A DNA stretch of 9,043 nt from CAZILN01 sp964540005 (GTDB lineage Bacteria; Bacteroidota; Bacteroidia; Bacteroidales; SM23-62), in contig CAZILN010000419.1 of assembly GCA_964540005.1 (NCBI GenBank), positions 1 through 9,043 on the forward strand. The letters are read 5' to 3'. The position numbers were made by a program, and so were the translations under genes. The notes under the pieces are model-generated. The model saw nothing but the letters and a program-made list of their open reading frames with translations. It searched no databases and was not told where the DNA came from. This document shows, one piece after another, positions 1-7,009 of the stretch (positions are counted from its first letter, which is position 1; each line of letters starts with the position of its first letter).

Positions 1-67
1 GTTTCCTATTTATTTATATATTTGCCGCCAGTTTCAATATGGTTCCTGATGGAATAAATACATAATT
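1..67 (+). other. Left-edge leader of the cytochrome c maturation genes, possibly the tail of an upstream gene
   Basis: This AT-rich stretch precedes the ResB-type gene. An in-frame stop at 47-49 limits how far upstream that gene can start. One frame is open from base 3 to a TAA at 63-65 and would encode a short tail ending in VPDGINT; if real, it is the end of an upstream gene only two bases before the GTG start, the same spacing as between the next two genes. Two other frames are also open for 45 bases or more, so the stretch is too short to decide. In related genomes these genes often follow nrfHA, but nothing here shows that. Confidence 0.3.
17..24 (+). promoter_or_regulatory. Possible Bacteroidota -7 promoter element
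   Basis: TATATTTG matches the Bacteroidota -7 consensus TAnnTTTG exactly and would put a transcription start roughly 30-40 bases before the GTG start at 68. The partner -33 element would lie outside the window, so it cannot be checked. In AT-rich DNA such a match can occur by chance. Confidence 0.2.
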
Positions 68-1339
68 GTGAGTACAAAGAAACAAGAACAAGAACAAGAA
101 CAAAAGCAAAAAAGGAAGACCTGGGATCATCCCTGGAGGTACAGGGAGAGTTTTATGATCGTCCTGGAACTGATATTACTGGGACTGATCTTTGAGGTTC
201 TTACCAGGGGAAAGGGTGCACCGAAACTGGCATGGCCAGTCAATATTTTTGTAGGTGCAGGCATAATAATCCTTTTGATCCTTATTTACACCCTGTACAA
301 AAAGAAACCCATAATAAGATGGCTGTCCAGTATACCGGCTGCCATCTCTGCCATTACATTCTTTGCCTTTGTAGTATTGTTGTTGGGTTTTATTCCCCAG
401 GACAATCCTGAGGCAGGAAGGGTAGTAAGTATGATAGGACTGACATCCGTTAAGAGCAGCTGGCTGATGATGATCTCCGGGATGTATTTCCTGGTCACAC
501 TCGGATTCGTAGCCATTCGCAGGGCACTACCCCTCAACCGTAAAAATCTTGGATTCCTGATTAACCATGCCGGTCTCTGGATTACCATTGCCGCCGGATA
601 TCTGGGTTCCGGAGATCTGCAGCGATTAAGCATCTCCCTTATGGAAGGACATGATTTTACCAGCAATGCTTATAATCAAAAAACCCAACAGGTAATTGAC
701 CTTCCGTTTTCAATCAAACTGGAAGACTTCTATATCGATCAGTATAATCCCAAGATAGGATTGCTGGATGCCCGGACCAACACCTTATACAACGAAGATG
801 AAAACTCTTTGGTACTTATTGAAGATAGTCTCAAAACCAGTATACTCCACTGGGATCTTCAAGTATTGGAGTACTGGCCCGATGCATTGCGTGGCATGCA
901 TTCGTTTTACAGGACCGATAGTGTCGGGAGTGCGCCGGCAGCCAGAATCATTGCGATCAACAAGATGACCGGGGATACCACTGCCGGGTGGGTTTCAAGT
1001 GGCAGTTTTCGTGTGAGGCAGGAATACATGATGCTCGATCAGCATTACTATCTTGTTATGTTGTCTCCTGAGCCCAGGAAATTTGCTTCTGATATCATCC
1101 TTACATCTGAAGATAAGGAAGAAATAGCATTGACGCTTGAAGTAAATAAACCATTTAAGTATTCCGGTTGGAAACTATACCAGCAGTCATATGACGACAG
1201 GATGGGCAAATGGTCTCAGATCAGCATCATTGAAGCTGTGAGGGATCCCTGGTTGCCTGTTGTTTATACTGGTATATTCCTGCTGCTGGCAGGTGCCGTT
1301 TATTTGTTCTGGAAAGGAAGAGAAATTAAAGAATCGTAA
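68..1339 (+). CDS. resB: ResB/Ccs1-type cytochrome c maturation protein (System II)
   Basis: This 423-residue integral membrane protein is the ResB/Ccs1 half of the System II haem-attachment complex, which presents reduced apocytochrome and works with CcsA to join haem to CXXCH motifs on the periplasmic side. Hydrophobic segments are visible at about residues 30-46, 57-76, 88-109, 131-150 and 161-179. A large soluble region (about 180-394) follows, then a last membrane helix (396-416) introduced by DPWLPVVYTG, a typical ResB ending. His167 in NHAGLW lies in a helix where the family carries a conserved histidine. The GTG at 68 is the only reasonable start, since an in-frame stop sits at 47-49 and the next Met (residue 30) is already inside the first helix. 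The N-terminus has an odd Lys/Gln/Glu low-complexity run. It lies two bases before the CcsA gene. Many Bacteroidota carry ResB and CcsA fused; here they are separate. Confidence 0.88.
   Translation: MSTKKQEQEQEQKQKRKTWDHPWRYRESFMIVLELILLGLIFEVLTRGKGAPKLAWPVNIFVGAGIIILLILIYTLYKKKPIIRWLSSIPAAISAITFFAFVVLLLGFIPQDNPEAGRVVSMIGLTSVKSSWLMMISGMYFLVTLGFVAIRRALPLNRKNLGFLINHAGLWITIAAGYLGSGDLQRLSISLMEGHDFTSNAYNQKTQQVIDLPFSIKLEDFYIDQYNPKIGLLDARTNTLYNEDENSLVLIEDSLKTSILHWDLQVLEYWPDALRGMHSFYRTDSVGSAPAARIIAINKMTGDTTAGWVSSGSFRVRQEYMMLDQHYYLVMLSPEPRKFASDIILTSEDKEEIALTLEVNKPFKYSGWKLYQQSYDDRMGKWSQISIIEAVRDPWLPVVYTGIFLLLAGAVYLFWKGREIKES
81..103 (+). repeat. Short hexanucleotide tandem repeat (AACAAG, almost four copies)
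   Basis: The unit AACAAG is repeated three times exactly (81-86, 87-92, 93-98), followed by a partial copy to 103. It encodes the Gln-Glu run at the N-terminus of the ResB-type protein. Because the unit is six bases, a change in copy number alters the length of the cytoplasmic tail without shifting the frame. Confidence 0.75.
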
Positions 1340-1341
1340 GC

Positions 1342-2142
1342 ATGGAATGGGTAAATTTTCCGGTTTTTGCCGGTATCACTTTTTTAAGCTGGATCCTGGG
1401 GGTCTCGATGATTAGCTTTTCGGGTAAAGGAAAAACCGCTGATATTCTCGGCCAGGTTTTCATACTTGCAGGTATTGCCAGCCTCGTATTATTTGTTACA
1501 ATATTATGGATCAGTCTTGAGCGTCCTCCACTGCGGACCCTCGGGGAAACAAGGCTATGGTACTCCATATTCCTTCCTGCAGTAGGCTACATTACATGGA
1601 TCCGCTGGAGGTATAAATGGTTCATTGCTTATGCTATCGGACTGGCAGGATTATTTTTGTTCATCAATTACCTGCACCCTGAGAATTATTCCAAAACACT
1701 CATGCCTGCCCTGCAGTCTCCCTGGTTCGTCCCTCATGTTATTGTATATATATTTTCCTACGCCCTGCTTGCAGCTTCCTCCCTGGTAGCCCTGAAGGGA
1801 TTATATCAGCTGTACTTCAGTGAGTTCAGTCCAAAACCCCTGCATCTTGCAGACAATCTTGTTTATGTCGGCTTTGCTTTCCTTACACTTGGACTCCTGT
1901 TCGGAGCACTATGGGCAAAGGAGGCCTGGGGACATTACTGGACCTGGGACCCAAAGGAAACATGGGCATTCCTCACCTGGCTGAGCTACCTGGTCTATAT
2001 GCATTTCAGAACCTTTCAACCCAGTAAGGTGAAGGCGCCCCTGTGGGCCCTGAGCCTGGCTTTTATAGTTCTTCTGATATGCTGGTTCGGGATCAATTAC
2101 CTGCCTTCGGCCGAGAACTCCGTCCACGTTTACGGGGATTAA
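1342..2142 (+). CDS. ccsA: CcsA/ResC-type haem handling and cytochrome c assembly protein (System II)
   Basis: This 266-residue polytopic membrane protein belongs to the CcmC/CcmF/CcsA haem-handling family. About eight hydrophobic segments are visible. The tryptophan-rich signature WGHYWTWDPKETW lies at residues 196-208 and is the family's periplasmic haem-binding loop. His132 (in SPWFVPHV, just before a helix) and His262 (in the NYLPSAENSVH ending) sit where CcsA proteins carry the two external haem ligands. The length fits a stand-alone CcsA rather than the large fused CcsBA form. The gene starts two bases after the ResB-type gene, so the pair is almost certainly co-transcribed and translationally coupled. 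The likely clients are c-type cytochromes such as the one encoded at 7010-7417. The gene ends one base from the end of a convergent gene, and no terminator of its own is visible. Confidence 0.93.
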   Translation: MEWVNFPVFAGITFLSWILGVSMISFSGKGKTADILGQVFILAGIASLVLFVTILWISLERPPLRTLGETRLWYSIFLPAVGYITWIRWRYKWFIAYAIGLAGLFLFINYLHPENYSKTLMPALQSPWFVPHVIVYIFSYALLAASSLVALKGLYQLYFSEFSPKPLHLADNLVYVGFAFLTLGLLFGALWAKEAWGHYWTWDPKETWAFLTWLSYLVYMHFRTFQPSKVKAPLWALSLAFIVLLICWFGINYLPSAENSVHVYGD

Positions 2143-2143
2143 G

Positions 2144-3163
2144 TTATAATTTTGCGAACTCAAAAACCGGGTACCCTTTCACACCCTGATCATTATAATA
2201 ACTTATAAAACGGAGTTTATAGTAAAATCCTTCTGTATCCCTTATAATATAGTTGTTTTGGGTCTTTACCTGGTATACCGCTGTATTACTGCTTACATCG
2301 ACAGTAACATCCTTCCACTCATAGCCAATAAGATCCTGGCGTTTACTGAATGAGTAAACTGACAGTGAGTCATATGTAATGTCGTTGAATTCATTAAGAG
2401 AATCAAGAGCGGCCATAACCTCGTACTGATTCAACAGAACCCCCCTGACAAAATATGGTGTCGGTATACCGTCATCCGTATAAATTATCGATCCGTACTG
2501 GGTAAAATGCAGGTCCCACTGCTCCCTAGGTGGCTCGTGTACTACCTCCCTCCCTCCGTCTGAGAATTCATAGTATTTGAAATTATACTGAGGATCCTTT
2601 ACTATAATGACTTCAGTGCTATCCATGGTATGGTAGGGTGAAAATACAAAACGGTAACTCTCCCGGTCAACATCAATAAACCGGAGTTTCCACATGGGAG
2701 TATACCCGATCCCATCATATTGTCCCAATACAAAAACTTCATTGCTGTACAGGGTATCAGATCCCTCGAACTTCACCCATTCCCCTACAGCAGTTGAATC
2801 AGGGTTCCCGTCAGATTTATCGAATCTCCACTCATCTATTGCTGTCGAAGTGACCGAAGCATCCATATCCCTTGAACCGGTTCTGAAAATACCCCAGTAA
2901 TCAGCTGAATTAACAATTATGTGCCAGTTGGAGGCACCGCAGGCAAAAGCTATGTTCCACACTGAGTTCAGACCGGAATTTACTATTTCATTGTTCCCGA
3001 GATCGAAAAAGGATTGAGTTGTATATATAGATTCCTCATATGCATAGGTCAGTTCATCACCCTGAATATGAGGCTGCACCTCATCATCTTCCTCGAAACA
3101 GGAACTCAGGACTGCCAGGAACAGCAACATAACAATTAGTAAAGTCATCCTGATACGGTCCAT
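2144..3163 (-). CDS. HmuY-like surface lipoprotein
   Basis: This 339-residue predicted lipoprotein has an N-terminal hydrophobic segment ending in the lipobox LSSC (lipidated Cys22). The acidic stretch FEEDDE that follows resembles the Bacteroidota lipoprotein export signal for surface display. A first partial HmuY-like segment is at about 50-95 (FFDLGNNEIV, then WNIAF). A fuller HmuY-like region spans about 170-320: YYEFSDGGREVV, then PPREQWDLHFTQY, YEWKDV, VYQVKT and FYYKLRFISYY. HmuY of Porphyromonas gingivalis is a haem-binding lipoprotein paired with the receptor HmuR; the histidine ligands of that protein cannot be mapped here with confidence, so haem as ligand is an inference. The gene begins four bases after the TonB-dependent receptor gene, a strong operon signal. 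An in-frame Met at residue 6 is an alternative start. It is clearly related to the T9SS-targeted protein at 5518-6795. Confidence 0.75.
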   Translation of the reverse strand: MDRIRMTLLIVMLLFLAVLSSCFEEDDEVQPHIQGDELTYAYEESIYTTQSFFDLGNNEIVNSGLNSVWNIAFACGASNWHIIVNSADYWGIFRTGSRDMDASVTSTAIDEWRFDKSDGNPDSTAVGEWVKFEGSDTLYSNEVFVLGQYDGIGYTPMWKLRFIDVDRESYRFVFSPYHTMDSTEVIIVKDPQYNFKYYEFSDGGREVVHEPPREQWDLHFTQYGSIIYTDDGIPTPYFVRGVLLNQYEVMAALDSLNEFNDITYDSLSVYSFSKRQDLIGYEWKDVTVDVSSNTAVYQVKTQNNYIIRDTEGFYYKLRFISYYNDQGVKGYPVFEFAKL

Positions 3164-3167
3164 ATTC

Positions 3168-5390
3168 CTAATATTTATTTATCTGGAATTTCATGCTCAC
3201 ATACAATGTTCTTCCCCAGCCCACCGGGTAGGTACCTGATCCTCCGGCAGTATGAGCACCCGAGCCAATGCCCGCAGATTCAATATTCTTATAATCAAAC
3301 AGGTTTTTACCGCCTATTCCCAGGTTGAACTTATCAGACCAGAATGATTTATTCAGTGAGACATCCATGGTATGGAAGCTGCTGATATATCCTTCCGATA
3401 CCTGTCCTGATTCATCACGGTAGAATTGTGGCAGCCTGCCGGTGTATTTGTAATAGACTGCCATCACCAGGTTCCTGCTAAGCCAGTTGTATGTCATGTT
3501 TGTGGAGACATCAGTACTATAGGAATAGCTACTTCCTTCTGCTCCCTCGATACTGCTTTTCCTGCCAATTTCTGAAACTCCTGCTTCAAAAGTGAACCTC
3601 GGGTGCAAACGGTACCGGAACTCAACCCTTCCCCCGATTGTATTGTACCTGTCTATATTTACATAGGAATACAGGGTCGCACTGTCAATGGCCAGGGAGA
3701 TCCTGTCCTGGATGCTGTTATAAAAGAGACTGCTTTTTATCCTGAACTGGTTAAAACCCCGGTCTGTATTCCATTCGGTTGAAATGTTGATATTATTTGA
3801 GTATTCTGCTTTCAGATCCGGGTTGCCCCTCAGGTTATGGTTAATATCCACGAAGAAAAGATAAAGCTCCTTGAGTGATGGTGCCCTGAATCCCCTGGCC
3901 ACAGAAGCACGCAGCAGGATCTTATCATCCGGTGTCCACCTGGCATTAAGGGATGGGACAAGAGGTGACTTATAATTCGTATTATAGCCATACCTTAGTC
4001 CGGGCTGAAACGAGAATCTCTCATTGGCCGAATGAAACTGCAGGCTGGCAAAAAGCGCATAATCACCGATCTGCTGCTCATCGTCCAGTATCCTTTTCCC
4101 GGCTCCGCTCTCAATATTAATATCATAACCCAGCTGATAGCTCAGCAATGAACCCAGCTCTTCCTCAGTATAAAGTCCCCTGAAAAGAATAGCTGAAAAT
4201 TCCGAGGTGTCATGCTCCGAAGGATCGGGCAGGCTTATCCGGGACAGGTCAGTAAGGTTCTTGAGATAAGAGTTTTTTATCCTGTTATAACTTGAGTATG
4301 ATAATATAAAATCAGCATTTTTAGTCTCAGAGAAGCTGTAGGTGGATGATAATTTCTGGGTCCATCTGCTGGTAATGAAATAAGCATCAAAGGCTTTTTC
4401 AAAATATGGCGGCAATAATGATCCTTTGTTCTGGATGGTTTCATCAAATATCTGCAGGTCAAGTTTTATCCTGAAATTATCAAGAGTATAAAGATAATAC
4501 GCATCCAGGTTATACTGAAGCCGTGGTTTCCATTGCTTTGAACGAAGGGTGTCATACTCCGAAAAGCCTGAAAAGAAATTGCGGGATCCGGATACTGAAA
4601 GACTGCTGTTCTTATACCTGGCCACTCCGCCAAGGTCAAAATTATAGACTCCTACTGATTCAATATAGGAATTCTGCCAGAACGCCAGGGTGTTCCTCGT
4701 ATTTTCCCTGGTAATAATATTCAGGGCACCCGCCAGGGCATTGGATCCGTATATGACTGACATGGGTCCTTCTACCAGTTCTATATGATCCACATTATGC
4801 AGGTTGATCTGGGTGAGATCAATATTACCGTTCATACGCCCGATAACCGGGACCCCGTCGATGAGGATCTTTACATGTTCCCCTGATAAGCCCTGTATGC
4901 TCATGCTTGATCCGAGGACGGCATCATTACTTATCCTTATATTCAATTCGTTTGAGAGCAGATCAGTCAGGTTGGTAGCTCCTTTCTCCTGTATCTTCAT
5001 ATTGTTTATAACCTGCACATCATATATTGATTTGTCAGCCTTCATGGGAGTATACTGGGCGGTAACCACCACCTCATCCATACTGTACATGGTAGCTTCG
5101 AGATGAATGACCCGGCTTTCTCCGGCATTCAGGGTGTCAATAAGGGTGGTGTAACCAATAGCTGTGACAGCTATCTGAATGGGTTTATCTGTATCGATTG
5201 ACAGTTTGCCATTAGCATCTGCCACCTCGTTCATGACCAGTTCCTTGTCTATGCTTTCTGCACAAACATGGGCAAAAGCCACTGCCTTTCCGGTATTTTT
5301 ATCAAGGATTTCCAGTTCTACCTGTGCCTGCATCAATACAGACGGAAGCACCAGGAGAATTGTCAACAGTATATATAATTGACTTCTCAT
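3168..5390 (-). CDS. TonB-dependent outer-membrane receptor, HmuR-like (probable haem or metal-complex uptake)
   Basis: This 740-residue receptor imports a ligand across the outer membrane using TonB energy. Visible in order: a signal peptide (about 1-22, ending MQAQ); a carboxypeptidase-regulatory-like domain (about 24-100); a TonB-box-like DEVVVTA (105-111); a plug domain (about 115-230, with ILIDGVPVIG and VEGPMSVIYGSNALAGALNIIT); and a long beta-barrel ending in aromatic and alternating hydrophobic residues (LYVSMKFQINKY). The barrel has FRAPSLKELY at 501-510 and NPDL at 523-526 with His518 between them. FRAP/NPxL boxes occur in many receptors, but a histidine between them is a feature of haem receptors such as HemR and HmuR. 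The size is that of a HmuR-type receptor, clearly shorter than SusC-type glycan importers. Its lipoprotein partner gene begins four bases downstream, and a secreted HmuY-like gene lies 127 bases upstream. Siderophore or cobalamin uptake cannot be excluded. Confidence 0.85.
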   Translation of the reverse strand: MRSQLYILLTILLVLPSVLMQAQVELEILDKNTGKAVAFAHVCAESIDKELVMNEVADANGKLSIDTDKPIQIAVTAIGYTTLIDTLNAGESRVIHLEATMYSMDEVVVTAQYTPMKADKSIYDVQVINNMKIQEKGATNLTDLLSNELNIRISNDAVLGSSMSIQGLSGEHVKILIDGVPVIGRMNGNIDLTQINLHNVDHIELVEGPMSVIYGSNALAGALNIITRENTRNTLAFWQNSYIESVGVYNFDLGGVARYKNSSLSVSGSRNFFSGFSEYDTLRSKQWKPRLQYNLDAYYLYTLDNFRIKLDLQIFDETIQNKGSLLPPYFEKAFDAYFITSRWTQKLSSTYSFSETKNADFILSYSSYNRIKNSYLKNLTDLSRISLPDPSEHDTSEFSAILFRGLYTEEELGSLLSYQLGYDINIESGAGKRILDDEQQIGDYALFASLQFHSANERFSFQPGLRYGYNTNYKSPLVPSLNARWTPDDKILLRASVARGFRAPSLKELYLFFVDINHNLRGNPDLKAEYSNNINISTEWNTDRGFNQFRIKSSLFYNSIQDRISLAIDSATLYSYVNIDRYNTIGGRVEFRYRLHPRFTFEAGVSEIGRKSSIEGAEGSSYSYSTDVSTNMTYNWLSRNLVMAVYYKYTGRLPQFYRDESGQVSEGYISSFHTMDVSLNKSFWSDKFNLGIGGKNLFDYKNIESAGIGSGAHTAGGSGTYPVGWGRTLYVSMKFQINKY

Positions 5391-5426
5391 TGCAACTTAC
5401 CATTGTCCGGTAAAATATTTTGGGCA

Positions 5427-5452
5427 TTTTTTGCAGGATATTCTCTCCTGCG
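5427..5452 (-). promoter_or_regulatory. Interrupted palindrome upstream of the receptor gene, shared with the gene at 5518-6795
   Basis: On the + strand GCAGGA (5433-5438) is mirrored by TCCTGC (5446-5451) around a 7-base centre, and six T residues precede it (5427-5432). Read in the direction of the receptor gene it is CGCAG, ten bases, then CCTGCAAAAAA, ending about 36 bases before the ATG. A near copy stands upstream of the secreted HmuY-like gene at 6806-6830. It is an operator or 5'-leader hairpin candidate. The A-tract rather than U-tract on the transcript argues against a terminator. Confidence 0.45.
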
Positions 5453-5468
5453 GTCTAATACTCTTTAT

Positions 5469-5509
5469 CTGAAATATGGTCAACCACTCTTAACCTGAAG
5501 TGTGGTCAA
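5469..5509 (-). repeat. Pair of 15-base direct repeats upstream of the receptor gene
   Basis: CTGAAATATGGTCAA (5469-5483) and CTGAAGTGTGGTCAA (5495-5509) match at 13 of 15 bases and are 26 bases apart start to start. In the direction of the receptor gene both begin TTGACCA and end TTCAG. They fill the region just after the stop of the secreted HmuY-like gene, about 80-120 bases before the receptor ATG, where activator or repressor sites would be expected. Direct repeats at this spacing suit a regulator that binds tandem sites, but no regulator gene is present in the window. Confidence 0.5.
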
Positions 5510-5517
5510 AGCTGCTT

Positions 5518-6795
5518 TTATTTTACCAGCAGTCTTTGCTCCTGTGTCGCATTTCTGCTCCTCACCTGTATAATATATAATCCTGTCTCTAAAGAGGAAA
5601 TATCCAGATGTACGGGATCTGAATCCTGCCTTCCGGTAACAGAACGTTCCAGTATCAATTTCCCGGTAATGTCATACAATTTTATATCGTAAGAATCATT
5701 GCTTCCTTTATTCCACGAAACAAACAGGTCCTTACTGGCAGGTGAAGGAAAGACCTGTAATTCCGAACCTGCCTTCAGACCGGGAGTTGAAGAAGATGTC
5801 GTACCCCACTCAGAAAGTCCGGCCGGATAGGTGTATAATTCAACTCCGGCTGCAATATTGGCCCTTATTCCTGAACTGAACTGTTTCGTCATGAATGCTA
5901 TTTCCCAGTTACTACGATTGGCATGCGCGTGATCTCCCCCGGCCAGGCTGAAATATACTTCGTTAGCATAATAAGCCCCCATTACCAGCGTATCATTCAT
6001 GACATCGCCCGGTGAATCACCCAGAAGCTGTGTCCGTATCCCAACCCTTCCCAGGCCGGAAATACCGCTTTCAAAAAAAGTTACCTGCATTTTATAGATA
6101 TCCCCGTCTTCTTTCTTTACGAAATAAACCAATGTATCCAGCGGCTGAATGGACATGCCTGCCAGCTCATACCATGAATTGCCGATAGCAGCAATTGAGT
6201 CTGTGAATTCGGTGGTATCGGCCAGTGTGGCTCCGGCCGCCGTAAGGCTGTCCGCAGCCTCAAATACTGAAACCTCCAAACCCTCATTCACCAGGAATGC
6301 CGTAACGACATAATTCATCTCCTGGTGATAAATCTTGGTCAGCACCAGGTCCCAGGAATCAGATGCAGGTTCGTTTTCAACGATCTGTCCGTCCGAAAGA
6401 GAATAATCAATGAAATTAACAGTACTGTAATCGTTACAGTCAATTTCAACGGAAGTTTCATTCTCACCGTTAAGATCTGCGTACTTGAACGAAAATTTAT
6501 TTGCGGCCGAATTCTTCTCTACGATCCACAGCTTTTTATAACTCGCGTTTAAAAGCTTAATAATATGGAAGGAATCAGCTGTAACACTATGTGTCAGCAT
6601 GTTATATATGCCCCAGCCATAGTCGGGATGTCCGGTCTGGTTATAACTGAATGCCCCTTCTTCCCAGGAAGCAGTCGAATTGAACATCTTACCCCAGCTG
6701 CTCATTCCGGTGGTATCAACACTCTGTGATAATCCGGCTGGGCTTATCAGTGCAACCAGTATTGATAATATTAATATGTTTCTGTATCTCATCAT
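5518..6795 (-). CDS. Secreted HmuY-like protein with a T9SS type A C-terminal sorting domain
   Basis: This 425-residue protein has a signal peptide (about 1-23, cleavage near GLSQS) and no lipobox. Residues about 76-242 form a HmuY-like region: FIDYSLSDGQIVENEP, then SDSWDLVLTKIY, NSWYEL and VYFVKKEDGDIYKMQVTFFE. A second HmuY-like segment at about 278-324 (YFSLAGGDHAHANRSNWEIAF, then GIRANIAAG) includes His289 and His291. The C-terminus (about 346-425) is a T9SS type A sorting domain: VFPSPASKDLFVSW, IKLYDITGKLIL, LDISSLETGLYIIQV and a final basic segment ending LLVK. T9SS cargo normally loses this domain on export and is released or attached to surface lipopolysaccharide. The gene lies 127 bases upstream of the receptor gene on the same strand with no visible terminator between, so co-transcription is possible. 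A role as secreted ligand-capture protein for that receptor is inferred. The start used is the first of two adjacent ATGs. Confidence 0.78.
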   Translation of the reverse strand: MMRYRNILILSILVALISPAGLSQSVDTTGMSSWGKMFNSTASWEEGAFSYNQTGHPDYGWGIYNMLTHSVTADSFHIIKLLNASYKKLWIVEKNSAANKFSFKYADLNGENETSVEIDCNDYSTVNFIDYSLSDGQIVENEPASDSWDLVLTKIYHQEMNYVVTAFLVNEGLEVSVFEAADSLTAAGATLADTTEFTDSIAAIGNSWYELAGMSIQPLDTLVYFVKKEDGDIYKMQVTFFESGISGLGRVGIRTQLLGDSPGDVMNDTLVMGAYYANEVYFSLAGGDHAHANRSNWEIAFMTKQFSSGIRANIAAGVELYTYPAGLSEWGTTSSSTPGLKAGSELQVFPSPASKDLFVSWNKGSNDSYDIKLYDITGKLILERSVTGRQDSDPVHLDISSLETGLYIIQVRSRNATQEQRLLVK

Positions 6796-6805
6796 TTTAA
6801 GTGTG

Positions 6806-6830
6806 TTTTTTGCAGGTATATATTTCTGCG
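6806..6830 (-). promoter_or_regulatory. Interrupted palindrome upstream of the secreted HmuY-like gene, shared with the receptor leader
   Basis: The + strand reads TTTTTTGCAGG (6806-6816), nine bases, then CTGCG (6826-6830). The first 11 bases are identical to 5427-5437 and the last five to 5448-5452. In the direction of the gene it is CGCAG, a spacer containing ATAT, then CCTGCAAAAAA, ending 10 bases before the ATG. This is close enough to affect ribosome access if it forms a hairpin in the mRNA, or it may be an operator over the promoter region. Confidence 0.4.
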
Positions 6831-6856
6831 AATATACAAAATATCAAATAACATTA

Positions 6857-6877
6857 CCTGCCGGAAATCCCGGCAGG
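6857..6877. repeat. Perfect 8-bp GC-rich inverted repeat in the intergenic region
   Basis: CCTGCCGG (6857-6864) and CCGGCAGG (6870-6877) are perfectly complementary around a five-base centre. Neither side is followed by a real T-tract; on the - strand the following bases are AT-rich (TAATGTTATTTG). It lies between the terminator of the cytochrome gene and the start of the secreted HmuY-like gene. It may be an operator, a second weak transcription barrier or a leader hairpin of the downstream gene. Confidence 0.45.
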
Positions 6878-6943
6878 ATTCAAAAGTTCAAAAAAGATAG
6901 GTTTTTGCTTATTGATTCCTTCAAATTATCAGGCACTAATCAT

Positions 6944-6978
6944 AAAAAAACCCGGAACCATAATTACTGGTCCCGGAT
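6944..6978 (-). terminator. Rho-independent terminator of the cytochrome c gene
   Basis: Read on the - strand, ATCCGGGACCA pairs with TGGTTCCGGGT across a 7-base loop. The stem is 11 bp including two G-U pairs, and seven U residues follow (+ strand A-run 6944-6950). The stem begins about 30 bases after the stop codon at 7010. It separates the respiratory block on the right from the HmuY/receptor block on the left, so the latter needs its own promoter between about 6800 and 6943. Confidence 0.87.
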
Positions 6979-7009
6979 CCGGTATCAGAATAATTCCTGA
7001 ATGAAAAAC

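Noticed and set aside
286..666. - strand reading frame opposite the ResB-type gene
   Set aside because: Antisense shadow of a well-supported membrane protein gene; its composition shows no recognisable domain.
2167..2177. GGGTACCC palindrome near the convergent gene ends as a terminator
   Set aside because: It has no loop and no T-tract and lies within the coding sequence of the lipoprotein gene.
4804..5106. + strand reading frame opposite the receptor plug domain
   Set aside because: Antisense shadow; the plug-domain motifs on the - strand account for this DNA.
5433..5451. Palindrome as a terminator of the secreted HmuY-like gene
   Set aside because: Stem of only six pairs; the transcript continues with A residues, not U residues.
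5391..5517. Fur-type box upstream of the receptor
   Set aside because: I looked for the GATAATGATAATCATTATC pattern on both strands and found nothing close.
6857..6877. Second intrinsic terminator for the cytochrome gene
   Set aside because: The following bases are only mixed AT, and a better terminator already lies upstream at 6944-6978.
6680..7000. + strand reading frame of 106 codons across the intergenic region
   Set aside because: It begins inside the signal-peptide region of the opposite gene and crosses the terminator and palindromes; no family resemblance or start signal.
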